Assembly (NCBI RefSeq): GCF_000380145.1
Contig: NZ_KB904592.1
Location: 1 to 43,115 of the forward strand
Source: Streptococcus thoraltensis DSM 12221
GTDB taxonomy: Bacteria > Bacillota > Bacilli > Lactobacillales > Streptococcaceae
Direction: 5' to 3'
DNA length: 43,115 nucleotides
In this document: piece by piece, positions 26,103 to 33,964 of the stretch
How the letters are laid out: each line of letters opens with the position of its first letter
How positions within the stretch are numbered: position 1 is the stretch's first letter
The notes under the pieces: generated by a model
Told to the model about the DNA's origin: nothing
Database searches by the model: none
What the model saw: the letters and a program-made list of their open reading frames with translations, nothing else
Program-made: the position numbers and the translations under genes

Positions 26103-26124
26103 TAAAAGCATCGTTTTTTCTGCC

Positions 26125-26829
26125 TTAATTTATAAAATCCAATAGTAATCTGCACAAGTCATCTAGTTTATTCACCTGATAATCTGGCGAATACTGAGAA
26201 GGGGGGTGTGGCTTGTTTCGACTATTAAACCAGATGACATTCCACCCTGCTGACTTCGCACCAATAACATCATTGTCAAACGAATCACCAACATAGAGAC
26301 ATTCTTCTGGAGTATACAATTCTTTTCTTGCTAAATCAAATAAACCTATATCAGGTTTTGCCATTCCTACTGCTGATGAAATGAGGATATTGTCTACATT
26401 AACCCAGTTAGGTAAACCTAGTTGATGAATTTTCAACATCTGATGTTCCAAAGGACCATTTGTTATTAGGCCAAGTGCAATTCCACTTGCCTTTAAAGCA
26501 TCAAATAAAGACATCAGAGAACTATCTAATTCAATATTTCTTTGATTTTCTTCATAATGCCTTTGAAATAAATCAGCCTCATCATCAGTGATTGCTAGGG
26601 AAAATTTTGCTAGGGCTGTTTGAATTCTTTGCCTGTGCATCATCTCAAGAGTTAAGGCTCCATTTTCGGTAGCTTCAAATACCTGATCGCTATATTGTCT
26701 ACTGTATAGGTAGGCTTCTTTAATATCGATTTGAAAATGAGGAAAAACCTTTTTAAAAGCATCCTGAAAAGGCAGAAATTGGTCATAAAGAGTGTCATCA
26801 ACATCAAAATAAATTAGTTTTATCATCAT
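26125..26829 (-). CDS. HAD-superfamily phosphatase, YjjG-like
   Basis: A soluble hydrolase of about 234 residues. The nucleophile motif is YFDVDDTLYD at the very start, motif II is LGLITNGPLEHQ, and motif IV is CLYVGDSFDNDVIGAKSAGW, with a helical cap between. This fits the YjjG / 5'-nucleotidase-like branch acting on sugar phosphates or nucleotides. Start is one of two adjacent ATGs (26829 or 26826). No ribosome site is visible, because the sequence in front is the terminator of the upstream aldolase gene, so expression may be low or depend on read-through. Confidence 0.85.
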   Translation of the reverse strand: MMIKLIYFDVDDTLYDQFLPFQDAFKKVFPHFQIDIKEAYLYSRQYSDQVFEATENGALTLEMMHRQRIQTALAKFSLAITDDEADLFQRHYEENQRNIELDSSLMSLFDALKASGIALGLITNGPLEHQMLKIHQLGLPNWVNVDNILISSAVGMAKPDIGLFDLARKELYTPEECLYVGDSFDNDVIGAKSAGWNVIWFNSRNKPHPPSQYSPDYQVNKLDDLCRLLLDFIN

Positions 26830-26835
26830 ATTTTT

Positions 26836-26864
26836 ATAAAAAGGCTGATTCAATCAGCCTTTAT
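26836..26864 (-). terminator. Terminator after the aldolase gene
   Basis: Minus-strand AAAGGCTG and CAGCCTTT with a seven-base loop, then a T-run. It ends a few bases before the start codon of the HAD gene and covers its expected ribosome site. Confidence 0.75.
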
Positions 26865-26873
26865 TCATCTGTA

Positions 26874-27518
26874 TTAGTTTTTGAAAGCTTCCCAATCTTT
26901 TAAGAAAGTTTCAATACCAGAATCCGTTAGGGGATGCTTGGTCATTTTTTCAAACAAGGCATCTGGTATGGTAGCAATATGTGCACCAAGCCCAGCGACT
27001 CTTTCAACATGAGCCGTATTGCGAATGCTTGCGGCAATGATTTCAGTGTCAAAATCATACAGGTCAATAATACTTCTCAATTCTGAAATCAACTGATAAG
27101 CATCCGTGCCAATATCTTCTAGACGACCGATGAATGGACTGATAAAGGTCGCTCCTGCTTTCATAGCCATCAAGCCTTGAGAAACCGTGAAGATAAGGGT
27201 CACATTAGTCTTAATACCTTCTTTTGACAAGATATTAACTGCTTTAAGTCCTTCTGTTGTCATTGGAATTTTAACAACAACATTGTCAGCCCATTTAGCA
27301 ATTGCTCTAGCTTCTTCAACCATCTCATCAGCTAAGAGTCCCGTCACCTCAGCTGAAACAGGCCCATCAACAATTGTACAAATCTCTTTGATGACTTCTT
27401 CAAAATCACGTCCCTCTTTTGAAATGATGGTTGGATTGGTAGTCACACCATCCACAACACCTAAACGATTAATCTCTTTAATCGCTGCAACATTTGCTGT
27501 ATCTAGAAAAAATTTCAT
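26874..27518 (-). CDS. MipB/TalC-type transaldolase or fructose-6-phosphate aldolase
   Basis: A 214-residue class I aldolase of the short transaldolase family. [30 protein letters not shown], the Schiff-base Lys83 in NVVVKIPMT, and [23 protein letters not shown] are all present. Members either cleave fructose-6-phosphate to dihydroxyacetone and glyceraldehyde-3-phosphate or act as transaldolases. I cannot decide by eye. GAAGGAG precedes the ATG. Its promoter carries a CcpA site, so it should be repressed when preferred sugars are present. It lies between the PTS/epimerase operon and tkt, consistent with a joint role in sugar phosphate breakdown. Confidence 0.9.
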   Translation of the reverse strand: MKFFLDTANVAAIKEINRLGVVDGVTTNPTIISKEGRDFEEVIKEICTIVDGPVSAEVTGLLADEMVEEARAIAKWADNVVVKIPMTTEGLKAVNILSKEGIKTNVTLIFTVSQGLMAMKAGATFISPFIGRLEDIGTDAYQLISELRSIIDLYDFDTEIIAASIRNTAHVERVAGLGAHIATIPDALFEKMTKHPLTDSGIETFLKDWEAFKN

Positions 27519-27590
27519 AAGAACTCCTTCAAATCTTTTAAAAATAAATTGGTTTCCAGGATGACATTATCACAACGTCATTCACTCTGC

Positions 27591-27619
27591 ATTGTAATCG
27601 CTTTCTGCGTTAAAGTCAA
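27591..27619 (-). promoter_or_regulatory. Aldolase promoter with overlapping cre site
   Basis: Minus-strand TTGACT (27614-27619), 17 bases, TACAAT (27591-27596). TTGTAATCGCTTTCT at 27592-27606 on the plus strand fits the consensus WTGNAANCGNWNNCW at every fixed position and covers the -10 box and part of the spacer. CcpA binding here should block transcription. The remaining intergenic bases up to 27765 show nothing else. Confidence 0.8.
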
Positions 27620-27765
27620 TATCGTGCTGACACTTTCACAAGTTTCTTATTTTTTATTAAAATTTCACTGGATTTCATAGGTTGTTTACAGAAATGATTG
27701 GTGAAAATCTGGAAAAGGTTGAATGGTTTTGTAAGTAACTATTGAAAATAATGCTTTATAAGATT

Positions 27766-28464
27766 CTAATCATTACATTCTACTGTTTTACCAGTCATTT
27801 CAAAATAATCTTTTGTCATGATGTTCCACGATTCTTCAATATTTTCAGAAAGACCAAATAGCCCGCTGCGCCCTATCACATATATATCTGGTCCGGCTTC
27901 ATCAATACGTTTGAAAGTTTTGCGACTTGAAGACCCATCCATCTCCACTACAAAATGATAGTTATTTGCTTTTCTCAAATGCTTTAGTTCGACAATCTTA
28001 TCTAGTGTATTTTCAAGAAACCGCTGTCCCGCAAACCCAGGATCTACTGTCATAATCGTAACCTTGTCTACCAATGCAATATAAGGAAGAATTGTCTCAA
28101 CAGGTGTTTCAGGATTTAGGACGACACCAGTTTTTAATCCTGCCTCATGGATTTTGTCAAATAAACGAAAAGCCAAACCATTTAACACTTCCGCATGGAT
28201 ACATATCCACTCTGCCTTGACTTCTATCAATTGGTCAACCCAAAACGTAGGATCAGTAACCATGAGATGAGCTGATATGGGTAATGACGATATTTTCCTC
28301 ACCTCTTCAATAAACCATGGAGATAAAGTAATATTGGGAACAAAATGCCCATCCATAATATCAATATGATATGAACCAACATGATTATTTAAAAAAGTAA
28401 TCTGCTCTGTAAATTTGTCTAAATCCATGGTCATTAGTGATGGTGAAAATTCTACTTTTGACAT
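27766..28464 (-). CDS. alsE: Ketohexose-6-phosphate 3-epimerase, AlsE-like
   Basis: A 232-residue TIM-barrel epimerase of the ribulose-phosphate 3-epimerase family. Motifs are SPSLMTMDL, YHIDIMDGHFVPNITLSP, the metal ligands in SAHLMVTDP, TVDPGFAGQRF and VEMDGSSSRKT. Several positions match E. coli AlsE (allulose-6-phosphate 3-epimerase) rather than Rpe as I remember them: SPSLM-x-MDL, TLSPWF, LNPETPVE and ENIEESWNIMT. It is the last gene of the PTS operon, 11 bases after EIIC, so it should convert the imported ketose phosphate to fructose-6-phosphate. Ribulose-5-phosphate epimerisation is the alternative. Confidence 0.78.
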   Translation of the reverse strand: MSKVEFSPSLMTMDLDKFTEQITFLNNHVGSYHIDIMDGHFVPNITLSPWFIEEVRKISSLPISAHLMVTDPTFWVDQLIEVKAEWICIHAEVLNGLAFRLFDKIHEAGLKTGVVLNPETPVETILPYIALVDKVTIMTVDPGFAGQRFLENTLDKIVELKHLRKANNYHFVVEMDGSSSRKTFKRIDEAGPDIYVIGRSGLFGLSENIEESWNIMTKDYFEMTGKTVECND

Positions 28465-28475
28465 GCTTTTTCTCC

Positions 28476-29573
28476 TTACAAAATTTCAATATCATCAAAA
28501 TCAATGTCTTCTTCATCTTCAGCATTGACAATGGTAACTTCATCTTCTTCTGTAACATTCTTTTTGAGAATTGCATACACAATCCCTGTCACAAGAATAT
28601 TGGCTAGCAGTGCGCAAATACCTGCTACAGGCTTCGTCATAGTTGGAAGCATTAGCACACCACCAAATGGCACGCTTGAATCTGCTCCCATAGCCATTGA
28701 TACCGAACCACCTACAGCTCCACCAATAGCTGTAGCAAGCAAGCCAGGTACTAGATTATTCATAACGATTGGAATAACACCTTCAACGATGTTAACAATC
28801 CCCATTGGTACAGCTGATTTTAGTGTTTCAATTTCACTTCTTGTATAAATATTTTTCTTGAGTAATTTAGCAACTAGGTAAGCAAAACCAAATCCAACAG
28901 GAGTGGCTGTATTAACTAATTGTAATGCTGTCAAAGGCTCTTTGACTCCTTCAGCCTGTAGGGTTAAAACAAAGGCATAAACTGTTTTATTAAGTGGTCC
29001 ACCGAAGTCAACAGCACTAAGAACACCAACAACAGCCCCCATAACACCGTTTGAAGTATTACCAAGACTTTGTAGGAAGCCTGTTAACCATGCTGTAAAG
29101 GCAGCAATTGGTCCACCAATAATATAAATCATAATCATACCACTAACAAATGATGATAGAAAAGGAACTATTAAGGTAGGCATCAAGCCTTTTGCCCAAG
29201 AAGGTACTTTAATTTTTTTTAAAATTGCCAGTGCTAAATAACCTGCAATATAACCTCCTAGAATTCCTCCAATAAATCCTGCGCCAATTGCATTTGCAAC
29301 AAGACCTACAACAAAACCCGGGGCGATACCTGGTTTACCTGCAATAGAAAATGCAATTCCTGTTGCAATAACAACAGGTAAGAGCCCCAATGCTTTTCCA
29401 CCCATCGTTGCAAGAGTATCCCAAAATGTAAATTCACCCGCTACAAGAGCATCTGGAACACTTCCCCCCATTGCAAGACCAATAGCTACAAGAAATCCTG
29501 CCCCACAAACGATAGGGATTAAATAAGAAATGGCAGTTAAAAGGTGACCTTTTAAATTGAGTTGTTTTATCAT
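28476..29573 (-). CDS. PTS system, fructose-family EIIC component
   Basis: Membrane channel of a phosphotransferase system, 365 residues from MIKQLNLKGHLLTA. This ATG has GGAG in front; the frame's upstream Met 18 codons earlier overlaps the EIIB gene and has no good ribosome site. It has about nine hydrophobic segments and the fructose-type segment VVIATGIAFSIAGKPGIAPGF. The C-terminal tail is strongly acidic (EDEEDIDFDDIEIL). EIIA, EIIB and EIIC are separate proteins here. The sugar is not fixed by sequence, but the linked AlsE-like epimerase suggests a ketohexose such as allulose. Confidence 0.92.
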   Translation of the reverse strand: MIKQLNLKGHLLTAISYLIPIVCGAGFLVAIGLAMGGSVPDALVAGEFTFWDTLATMGGKALGLLPVVIATGIAFSIAGKPGIAPGFVVGLVANAIGAGFIGGILGGYIAGYLALAILKKIKVPSWAKGLMPTLIVPFLSSFVSGMIMIYIIGGPIAAFTAWLTGFLQSLGNTSNGVMGAVVGVLSAVDFGGPLNKTVYAFVLTLQAEGVKEPLTALQLVNTATPVGFGFAYLVAKLLKKNIYTRSEIETLKSAVPMGIVNIVEGVIPIVMNNLVPGLLATAIGGAVGGSVSMAMGADSSVPFGGVLMLPTMTKPVAGICALLANILVTGIVYAILKKNVTEEDEVTIVNAEDEEDIDFDDIEIL

Positions 29574-29595
29574 ATCCTTTTCTCCTATAACAATT

Positions 29596-29907
29596 TTATT
29601 TTGAACTAAGTTCAACAGCTTTTGCAATTAACTTATTTGGTGATTTTATAGCAACTTCTGTCGGTACTTTAATCACTTTTTTCCTTTCAAAACGTTCCAT
29701 ACCAGCAATCTTGACATCAACAGCTAAAATAACAACATCTGCCTCATTAATTTGTTCTTGAGTCAATTCATTCTCTATACCAATAGTTCCTTGAGTCTCA
29801 ATATGAACCTCATAACCTGCTACTTGACCTGCATTTTCAAGTTTTTCTTGTGCAATATAAGTATGTGCAATCCCTACAGTACATGCTGCTACTCCGACAA
29901 TTTTCAT
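29596..29907 (-). CDS. PTS system, fructose-family EIIB component
   Basis: A 103-residue cytoplasmic phosphocarrier. The phosphorylated cysteine is Cys9 in VAACTVGIAHTYIAQEKLE, where CPTGIAHT is usual, so one residue next to the active site differs from the common form. EDVVIL-like DVVILAVDV and ERFERKKVIKVPTEVAI complete the fold. It takes phosphate from EIIA and gives it to the sugar during transport through EIIC. Genes on both sides are within about 25 bases, with GGAG sites. Confidence 0.92.
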   Translation of the reverse strand: MKIVGVAACTVGIAHTYIAQEKLENAGQVAGYEVHIETQGTIGIENELTQEQINEADVVILAVDVKIAGMERFERKKVIKVPTEVAIKSPNKLIAKAVELSSK

Positions 29908-29918
29908 AATTTACTCCT

Positions 29919-30368
29919 TTATTTAAATGCGTTGATAACGTCATCAACAGTTTTTGAATTTACTAAATGATTAACAATTTCATCATTGCCTAATTTCCTT
30001 GCAAAGAGTGATAAGAGTTTCAAATGTTCTTGTGCACCTTCTGTATCGTTTCCTACAGCGAATAAGATAACAACTTTTGCGCCATTGTCATCAAGACTCT
30101 CCCAAGGAATCTCTTGCTGATTAATTCCGATGGCAACACCGACTTTATCCACAAAGACACTTTTTCCATGGGGGATGGCAACAAAATTACCAATACCAGT
30201 CTGACCTTCAGCTTCTCGTTTATAAACATCTTTTAAGAAACCGTCCAAATCATTAACATAACCATTTACTGTTAATCTTTCTATCAAAACTTTTAACATA
30301 TCATCTTTAGTTGAAACATCTAACTCAGTGACAACTAGCTTGGAATCAATAGCATCTACTACTTGCAT
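29919..30368 (-). CDS. PTS system, fructose-family EIIA component
   Basis: A 149-residue phosphocarrier of the fructose/mannitol EIIA fold. The phosphorylated histidine is His67 in GIGNFVAIPHGKS. The C-terminal helices (EHLKLLSLFARKLGNDEIVNHL) match the family. Phosphate comes from HPr. The ATG overlaps the end of the preceding EIIA-like gene by ten bases, so the two are translationally linked; AAGGAG lies upstream. Confidence 0.92.
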   Translation of the reverse strand: MQVVDAIDSKLVVTELDVSTKDDMLKVLIERLTVNGYVNDLDGFLKDVYKREAEGQTGIGNFVAIPHGKSVFVDKVGVAIGINQQEIPWESLDDNGAKVVILFAVGNDTEGAQEHLKLLSLFARKLGNDEIVNHLVNSKTVDDVINAFK

Positions 30369-30790
30369 AATTTACTCCTTATAATTTGATTTACTATTTC
30401 TATCTCTTCATTTTTCAAACTTTCAATGACAGAATCTTTTGCTAACATCTTCATCAACATTTTAATCTCATTCAAACTATCACCTGCTTTATATAGGAGT
30501 GCAATTACAAGATCTACCTTACTGATAGTTGAGGACCAGTTTTTAATTGACTCCAACGGCCTAATGATAATAATTTTTGTCCGTGTCAGCGCTTCGTGTT
30601 CAAAATGAGGCAAAATGACACCCTCAGCAATTTCAATACTGCCTTGTTTCTCTCTTTTTTCTAGATTTTCTAGAAAAAAATTGTGAGAAATATGATCCTT
30701 AATATTGCAGTTATCATATAAAAATTTTAAAGCACTTTTTTTATCTGTTAATGGTTGTTCAAGATAGATACCCACATCATCATTTTTCAT
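30359..30790 (-). CDS. Stand-alone EIIA-like regulatory protein
   Basis: A 143-residue protein with a degenerate EIIA(Fru) fold: a likely phospho-histidine His62 in GVILPHFEHEA and the helix IKMLMKMLAKDSVIESL. It overlaps the regulator gene by 11 bases at its start and the true EIIA by 10 at its end. In MtlR-type regulators this domain is the C-terminal part of one long protein; here it is encoded separately directly after the EIIB-like end of the regulator. I infer it works with the regulator rather than in transport. AAGGGA precedes the ATG. Confidence 0.75.
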   Translation of the reverse strand: MKNDDVGIYLEQPLTDKKSALKFLYDNCNIKDHISHNFFLENLEKREKQGSIEIAEGVILPHFEHEALTRTKIIIIRPLESIKNWSSTISKVDLVIALLYKAGDSLNEIKMLMKMLAKDSVIESLKNEEIEIVNQIIRSKLCK

Positions 30791-32261
30791 AGTTAATATC
30801 CCTTATATAACTTCTGAGTTGACTTTTATCTTCTTCTGCAAACAAAGCACTAACTACTATCGTTTTGTATTTCTTCGTCTCAGGGTAATCGATAGTCGAA
30901 ATTAATAGTTCTAGACTTGGATAATTTTCAATGATACTGTTAGGCTGTTGGTAATTAGTTACTCCCAATATTTCAATCTCAGGAAAATTATTTTCTATCT
31001 TTGATTTCAATAATTCAGAAGTTCCTATACCAGTAGTACACATAATCACCACTTTCACTCTCCGTCTTTTTATTTCTTTAAATCTTGCAAAATACAGAGT
31101 CAAAAAACCAATCTCATCATCATTTATACTTGATAAATCACTATATTCCTGACTTACTACTTTTGAAATTCTTACCAATTCTTCAAAAATTGCAGTGTAA
31201 CTATCTTTGATGTCGCTGAGCATATTATTTTTAATTCTTATCCTATTTTCAATCCTCCTCAATAAGGGGTTGATATGATTAGCTAAATCTACAAAAATAG
31301 GTGAATCTTCTTGAACGTTTGATAAATCAAATAAAGTAAATTTATCAAAATATCGTCTTGTTATTAGTCGTACTTTTTTAGAAAATTGTGATGTTTCTGA
31401 TACAACTTTTTTATTTTGGAATCTTGAAGAAATGAGATACCTATACAGATAGTCTATTTCAACTTCAGGAATCTTTTTGTGGATAAACTGTTCAATCGCA
31501 TCAATGACTCTTTTACTTTCGTGATAAATATCTTTTTCTTCAATAGTGACAACACTCTTTTCATCCTGTTGTAGTTGACCAAATCTTCTAACTTTAAGAA
31601 TTCGGTTAACCATAATATATAGATGTGAAAAAATATTGACATCATACGGATAAGGAATTTTATCTTGAAGATTATATTCTATTTTCTTTATTTCAGACTG
31701 TAAAACTTGTGCTAATTTTAAATCAATCGTTTGGTCTTCATGAAATTCCAGTCTATCTAAGTCAATAGTGCTGAAACTAGGTATTAAATCTGCAATTGCT
31801 TGTCTAATATCAAACTCATTTCCCCTAATTAAAAGTCCTCCCTTTCGAGATAAAATCTCCAAATTATAGGGAGACAATTGTTTCTGTAACAATTGTTTAT
31901 CCTTTAGTATTTGAGCCTCACTAACAAAAAACTCTTGTCCTAATACAATTGTAGAAATACTATTTGGAGAAATCATTAATAATCGTTCCAAAATACTTTC
32001 TCGTCTGTTTTCAGCAGACATTTCATTGTCATCGAAAAGATGGATGGGTCTATTTTTAAAGTATTCATTTAATCGGTAACCCTTTCCTTTCTCAGATAAT
32101 ATAAGGACTTCTGGAAAATAATTATCATTTAGTTCGCGAACTAAACGATAAATTGTCTTTTCAGATATTCCTAGTTCGCATGATAAAGCTTTTGCAGTAA
32201 TAAATTGCTTTTTTGTAGATAAAACTTTAAACAACTGATCAATTCTATTCTGCTTTTTCAT
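30780..32261 (-). CDS. PRD-containing transcriptional regulator, MtlR/BglG type
   Basis: A 493-residue activator. Order: N-terminal winged helix-turn-helix (about 1-65, TAKALSCELGISEKTIYRLV), a second helix-turn-helix (about 85-160), PRD1 (about 190-290, HLYIMVNRILKV), PRD2 (about 300-395, NHINPLLRRIENRI) and a GatB-like EIIB domain with Cys408 in VVIMCTTGIGTSE. The usual C-terminal EIIA domain is missing and follows as a separate gene. Phosphorylation by HPr and the EII proteins should tune it to sugar supply. It is the first gene of the PTS operon, so it probably controls its own transcript. GGGAGG precedes the ATG. Confidence 0.9.
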   Translation of the reverse strand: MKKQNRIDQLFKVLSTKKQFITAKALSCELGISEKTIYRLVRELNDNYFPEVLILSEKGKGYRLNEYFKNRPIHLFDDNEMSAENRRESILERLLMISPNSISTIVLGQEFFVSEAQILKDKQLLQKQLSPYNLEILSRKGGLLIRGNEFDIRQAIADLIPSFSTIDLDRLEFHEDQTIDLKLAQVLQSEIKKIEYNLQDKIPYPYDVNIFSHLYIMVNRILKVRRFGQLQQDEKSVVTIEEKDIYHESKRVIDAIEQFIHKKIPEVEIDYLYRYLISSRFQNKKVVSETSQFSKKVRLITRRYFDKFTLFDLSNVQEDSPIFVDLANHINPLLRRIENRIRIKNNMLSDIKDSYTAIFEELVRISKVVSQEYSDLSSINDDEIGFLTLYFARFKEIKRRRVKVVIMCTTGIGTSELLKSKIENNFPEIEILGVTNYQQPNSIIENYPSLELLISTIDYPETKKYKTIVVSALFAEEDKSQLRSYIRDINYEK

Positions 32262-32287
32262 ATCATCCTCCCTAACTTATATTAAAA

Positions 32288-32302
32288 TTGTAACCGTTTT
32301 TC
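32288..32302. promoter_or_regulatory. Near-consensus cre site
   Basis: TTGTAACCGTTTTTC fits WTGNAANCGNWNNCW except at the fixed C near the end. It lies at the predicted transcription start of the PTS operon, where CcpA binding would repress. Confidence 0.4.
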
Positions 32303-32330
32303 TATATCATTTGTGATAATTTATTGTCCA
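32301..32330 (-). promoter_or_regulatory. Possible PTS operon promoter
   Basis: Minus-strand TGGACA (32325-32330), 18 bases, TATAGA (32301-32306) with a TGA extension. It leaves a short leader of about 30 bases before the regulator ATG. Confidence 0.4.
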
Positions 32331-32441
32331 GTACAATAGCCAATTGTAGTATCAACTTTTTGTTCCAAAATTTCTAAATCAAGTTAGTTACTTGAAAGTG
32401 CACTAAAATACTCCAGAGAGATATAAGAAATCATCATTTTT

Positions 32442-32544
32442 GTAGTGGGTAAAATCACCATTGAGCGTAATTCGTTAGTAGTTGACAAGAAACACACTAC
32501 GATTAGTAGTGAGGAAATCTCCGATGGGAGAAAGTACCCACTAC
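32442..32544. repeat. 103-base element with GTAGTGGGTA inverted ends
   Basis: GTAGTGGGTA (32442-32451) and TACCCACTAC (32535-32544) are perfect 10-base inverted ends. One arm, with CCCATCGGAGATT, recurs at 4486-4512, and the core CTACCCACTACAG occurs at 17634-17646. This looks like a small dispersed repeat; it lies directly in front of the IS110-type remnant and may belong to its left flank. Confidence 0.6.
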
Positions 32545-32666
32545 CCTTTTCTTTATGCTAAAGTAGAAGTGGCTTGTTAAGTTGTAGGACTTTTTGACAC
32601 GTGACGTCGTGTATTGAAAATAAAACCACTAAAACATGAAATCATTCAAGGCAAAGAGGTAATACT

Positions 32667-32885
32667 ATGCGAGCAATAGTTAGAATTGACGTGAGTAAGG
32701 CAAGTTCAGAAGTGGCGTTCTTGGTCAATAATAAGAAGGCTCATGACTACACCATGCCTAATGATGCCGTAGGTTTTCTTCGGTTGTTTGGTGACTTGAA
32801 AACCGTCCACCAGCTTGAGATTCTCTTCGGGGTAACTGGCTACGCTTATACACGAGTTAATCCTCTAGACGCTAAAAAGCAACGG
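32667..32885 (+). pseudogene. IS110-family transposase, N-terminal remnant with internal deletion
   Basis: The frame starts MRAIVRIDVSKASSEVAFLV and continues NDAVGFLRLFGDLKTVH, the N-terminus of an IS110-type DEDD transposase. It keeps the first aspartate (RIDVSK). It then jumps from LEILFGVTG directly to YAYTRVNPLDAKKQ; intact members have about 15 more residues here, including the second acidic residue (usually FEATG). After LDAKKQ it ends in an unrelated terminator. The gene is therefore deleted both internally and at the 3' end and cannot be active. Confidence 0.8.
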
Positions 32886-32905
32886 CAAAAAACCGTTGCT
32901 TTTTT
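32874..32905 (-). terminator. Terminator of the carbamoyl catabolism operon
   Basis: A perfect 12-base stem, AAAAAGCAACGG (32874-32885) and CCGTTGCTTTTT (32893-32904), with a seven-base loop and T-tracts on both strands. It lies about 30 bases past the carbamate kinase stop and also closes off the IS110 remnant from the other side. Confidence 0.9.
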
Positions 32906-32936
32906 GATGTATTCAAAGGACTATTTTGTCCCAGAC

Positions 32937-33875
32937 TCATGCTTTAACAATTGTGGCAGTTCCTCCATTTAAGTAATTCTCTAGATTGTCTAATGATGTA
33001 ATAACAGCCTCTCCTTGCGGATAATTTTCTACAAATGACATTGCAGCTTGTACTTTTGGAAGCATCGAACCCGCCGCGAACTGTTCCTCTTGGATATAGT
33101 CTTTTAATTGCGCAATTGTCACCTCTTCTAGTTTCTTTTGATTTGGTTTATTAAAATTAACATAAACATTATCTACTCCAGTGAGGATAATCATTTGATC
33201 AACTTTTAATAATTCAGCTAACTTAGCAGAGGCAAAATCTTTGTCAATAACGGCTTCAACACCCTCTATACCATTATCCTTCTTAATTACAGGAATACCT
33301 CCTCCACCACAGGCAATCGTAATTATTTGGTTGGCAACTAAGCTTTCGATCACCTTATACTCAACAATTGACATTGGTTTTGGTGATGGGACTACTTTTC
33401 GATAGCCTCGACCAGAGTCTTCCACAAAGGTATCGTTTGTTTCCTGGCTAATTGATTCGGCATCTTCTTTCGTAACGAAGGGACCAATAGGTTTTGTTGG
33501 GTTAGCAAAAGCAGAATCATCCCCTGATACTTCAACTTGAGTCAGAAGACTCACAACAGACTTATCAATTCCTTTTTCTTTTAGCACTGCTTGCAAACGA
33601 TTTTGCAACCAGTAGCCAATACTACCCTGCGTCATTGCAACACAAGTATCCAAGGGTAATGCAGGATTGGCTTTAGTATCAGCTGCATTTTGTTGTAATA
33701 ATAAATTGCCCACTTGCGGACCATTACCATGACTAATAATTAACTGACAGCCTGCTTCAACTAATTTAACTAGTTGCTTGGCAGTTTTTTCCAATGCTAA
33801 AATCTGACCTTTAGCTGTTGGATTATCTGTCAAAATAGCATTTCCACCTAAAGCCACTAAAATCTTTTTACTCAT
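32937..33875 (-). CDS. arcC: Carbamate kinase
   Basis: Makes ATP from ADP and carbamoyl phosphate, releasing carbamate that breaks down to ammonia and CO2. About 312 residues. Motifs: [65 protein letters not shown] and [12 protein letters not shown]. Two ATGs are adjacent (33878 and 33875); the second has better spacing to GAGGTG. It is the last gene of the operon with FdrA/AllG and AllH homologues, not with arginine deiminase genes, so its carbamoyl phosphate should come from that enzyme. Confidence 0.93.
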   Translation of the reverse strand: MSKKILVALGGNAILTDNPTAKGQILALEKTAKQLVKLVEAGCQLIISHGNGPQVGNLLLQQNAADTKANPALPLDTCVAMTQGSIGYWLQNRLQAVLKEKGIDKSVVSLLTQVEVSGDDSAFANPTKPIGPFVTKEDAESISQETNDTFVEDSGRGYRKVVPSPKPMSIVEYKVIESLVANQIITIACGGGGIPVIKKDNGIEGVEAVIDKDFASAKLAELLKVDQMIILTGVDNVYVNFNKPNQKKLEEVTIAQLKDYIQEEQFAAGSMLPKVQAAMSFVENYPQGEAVITSLDNLENYLNGGTATIVKA

Positions 33876-33964
33876 CATTCACCTCTAATTTTTTTATTTT
33901 CTAACAAACACTTTTTATTAAATAATCGTTGTAAATCACCTGAGAAATACCATTTCTATGTTAT

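Larger units (their letters stand above)
32262..32666. other. 405-base gap: PTS promoter, inverted-ended repeat, IS110 left flank
   Basis: It contains the PTS promoter and cre-like site, the repeat at 32442-32544, and about 120 bases leading to the IS110-type reading frame. That last part includes a small hairpin (ACACG/CGTGT near 32599-32614). I see no gene. Confidence 0.6.

Noticed and set aside
27187..27564. Plus-strand frame of 125 codons
   Set aside because: Antisense to the transaldolase-like gene and rich in Ser/Thr as expected for a mirrored frame; no ribosome site.
32937..33875. Arginine deiminase operon, suggested by carbamate kinase
   Set aside because: No arginine deiminase, ornithine carbamoyltransferase or arginine/ornithine antiporter gene is adjacent; the neighbours are FdrA/AllG/AllH.
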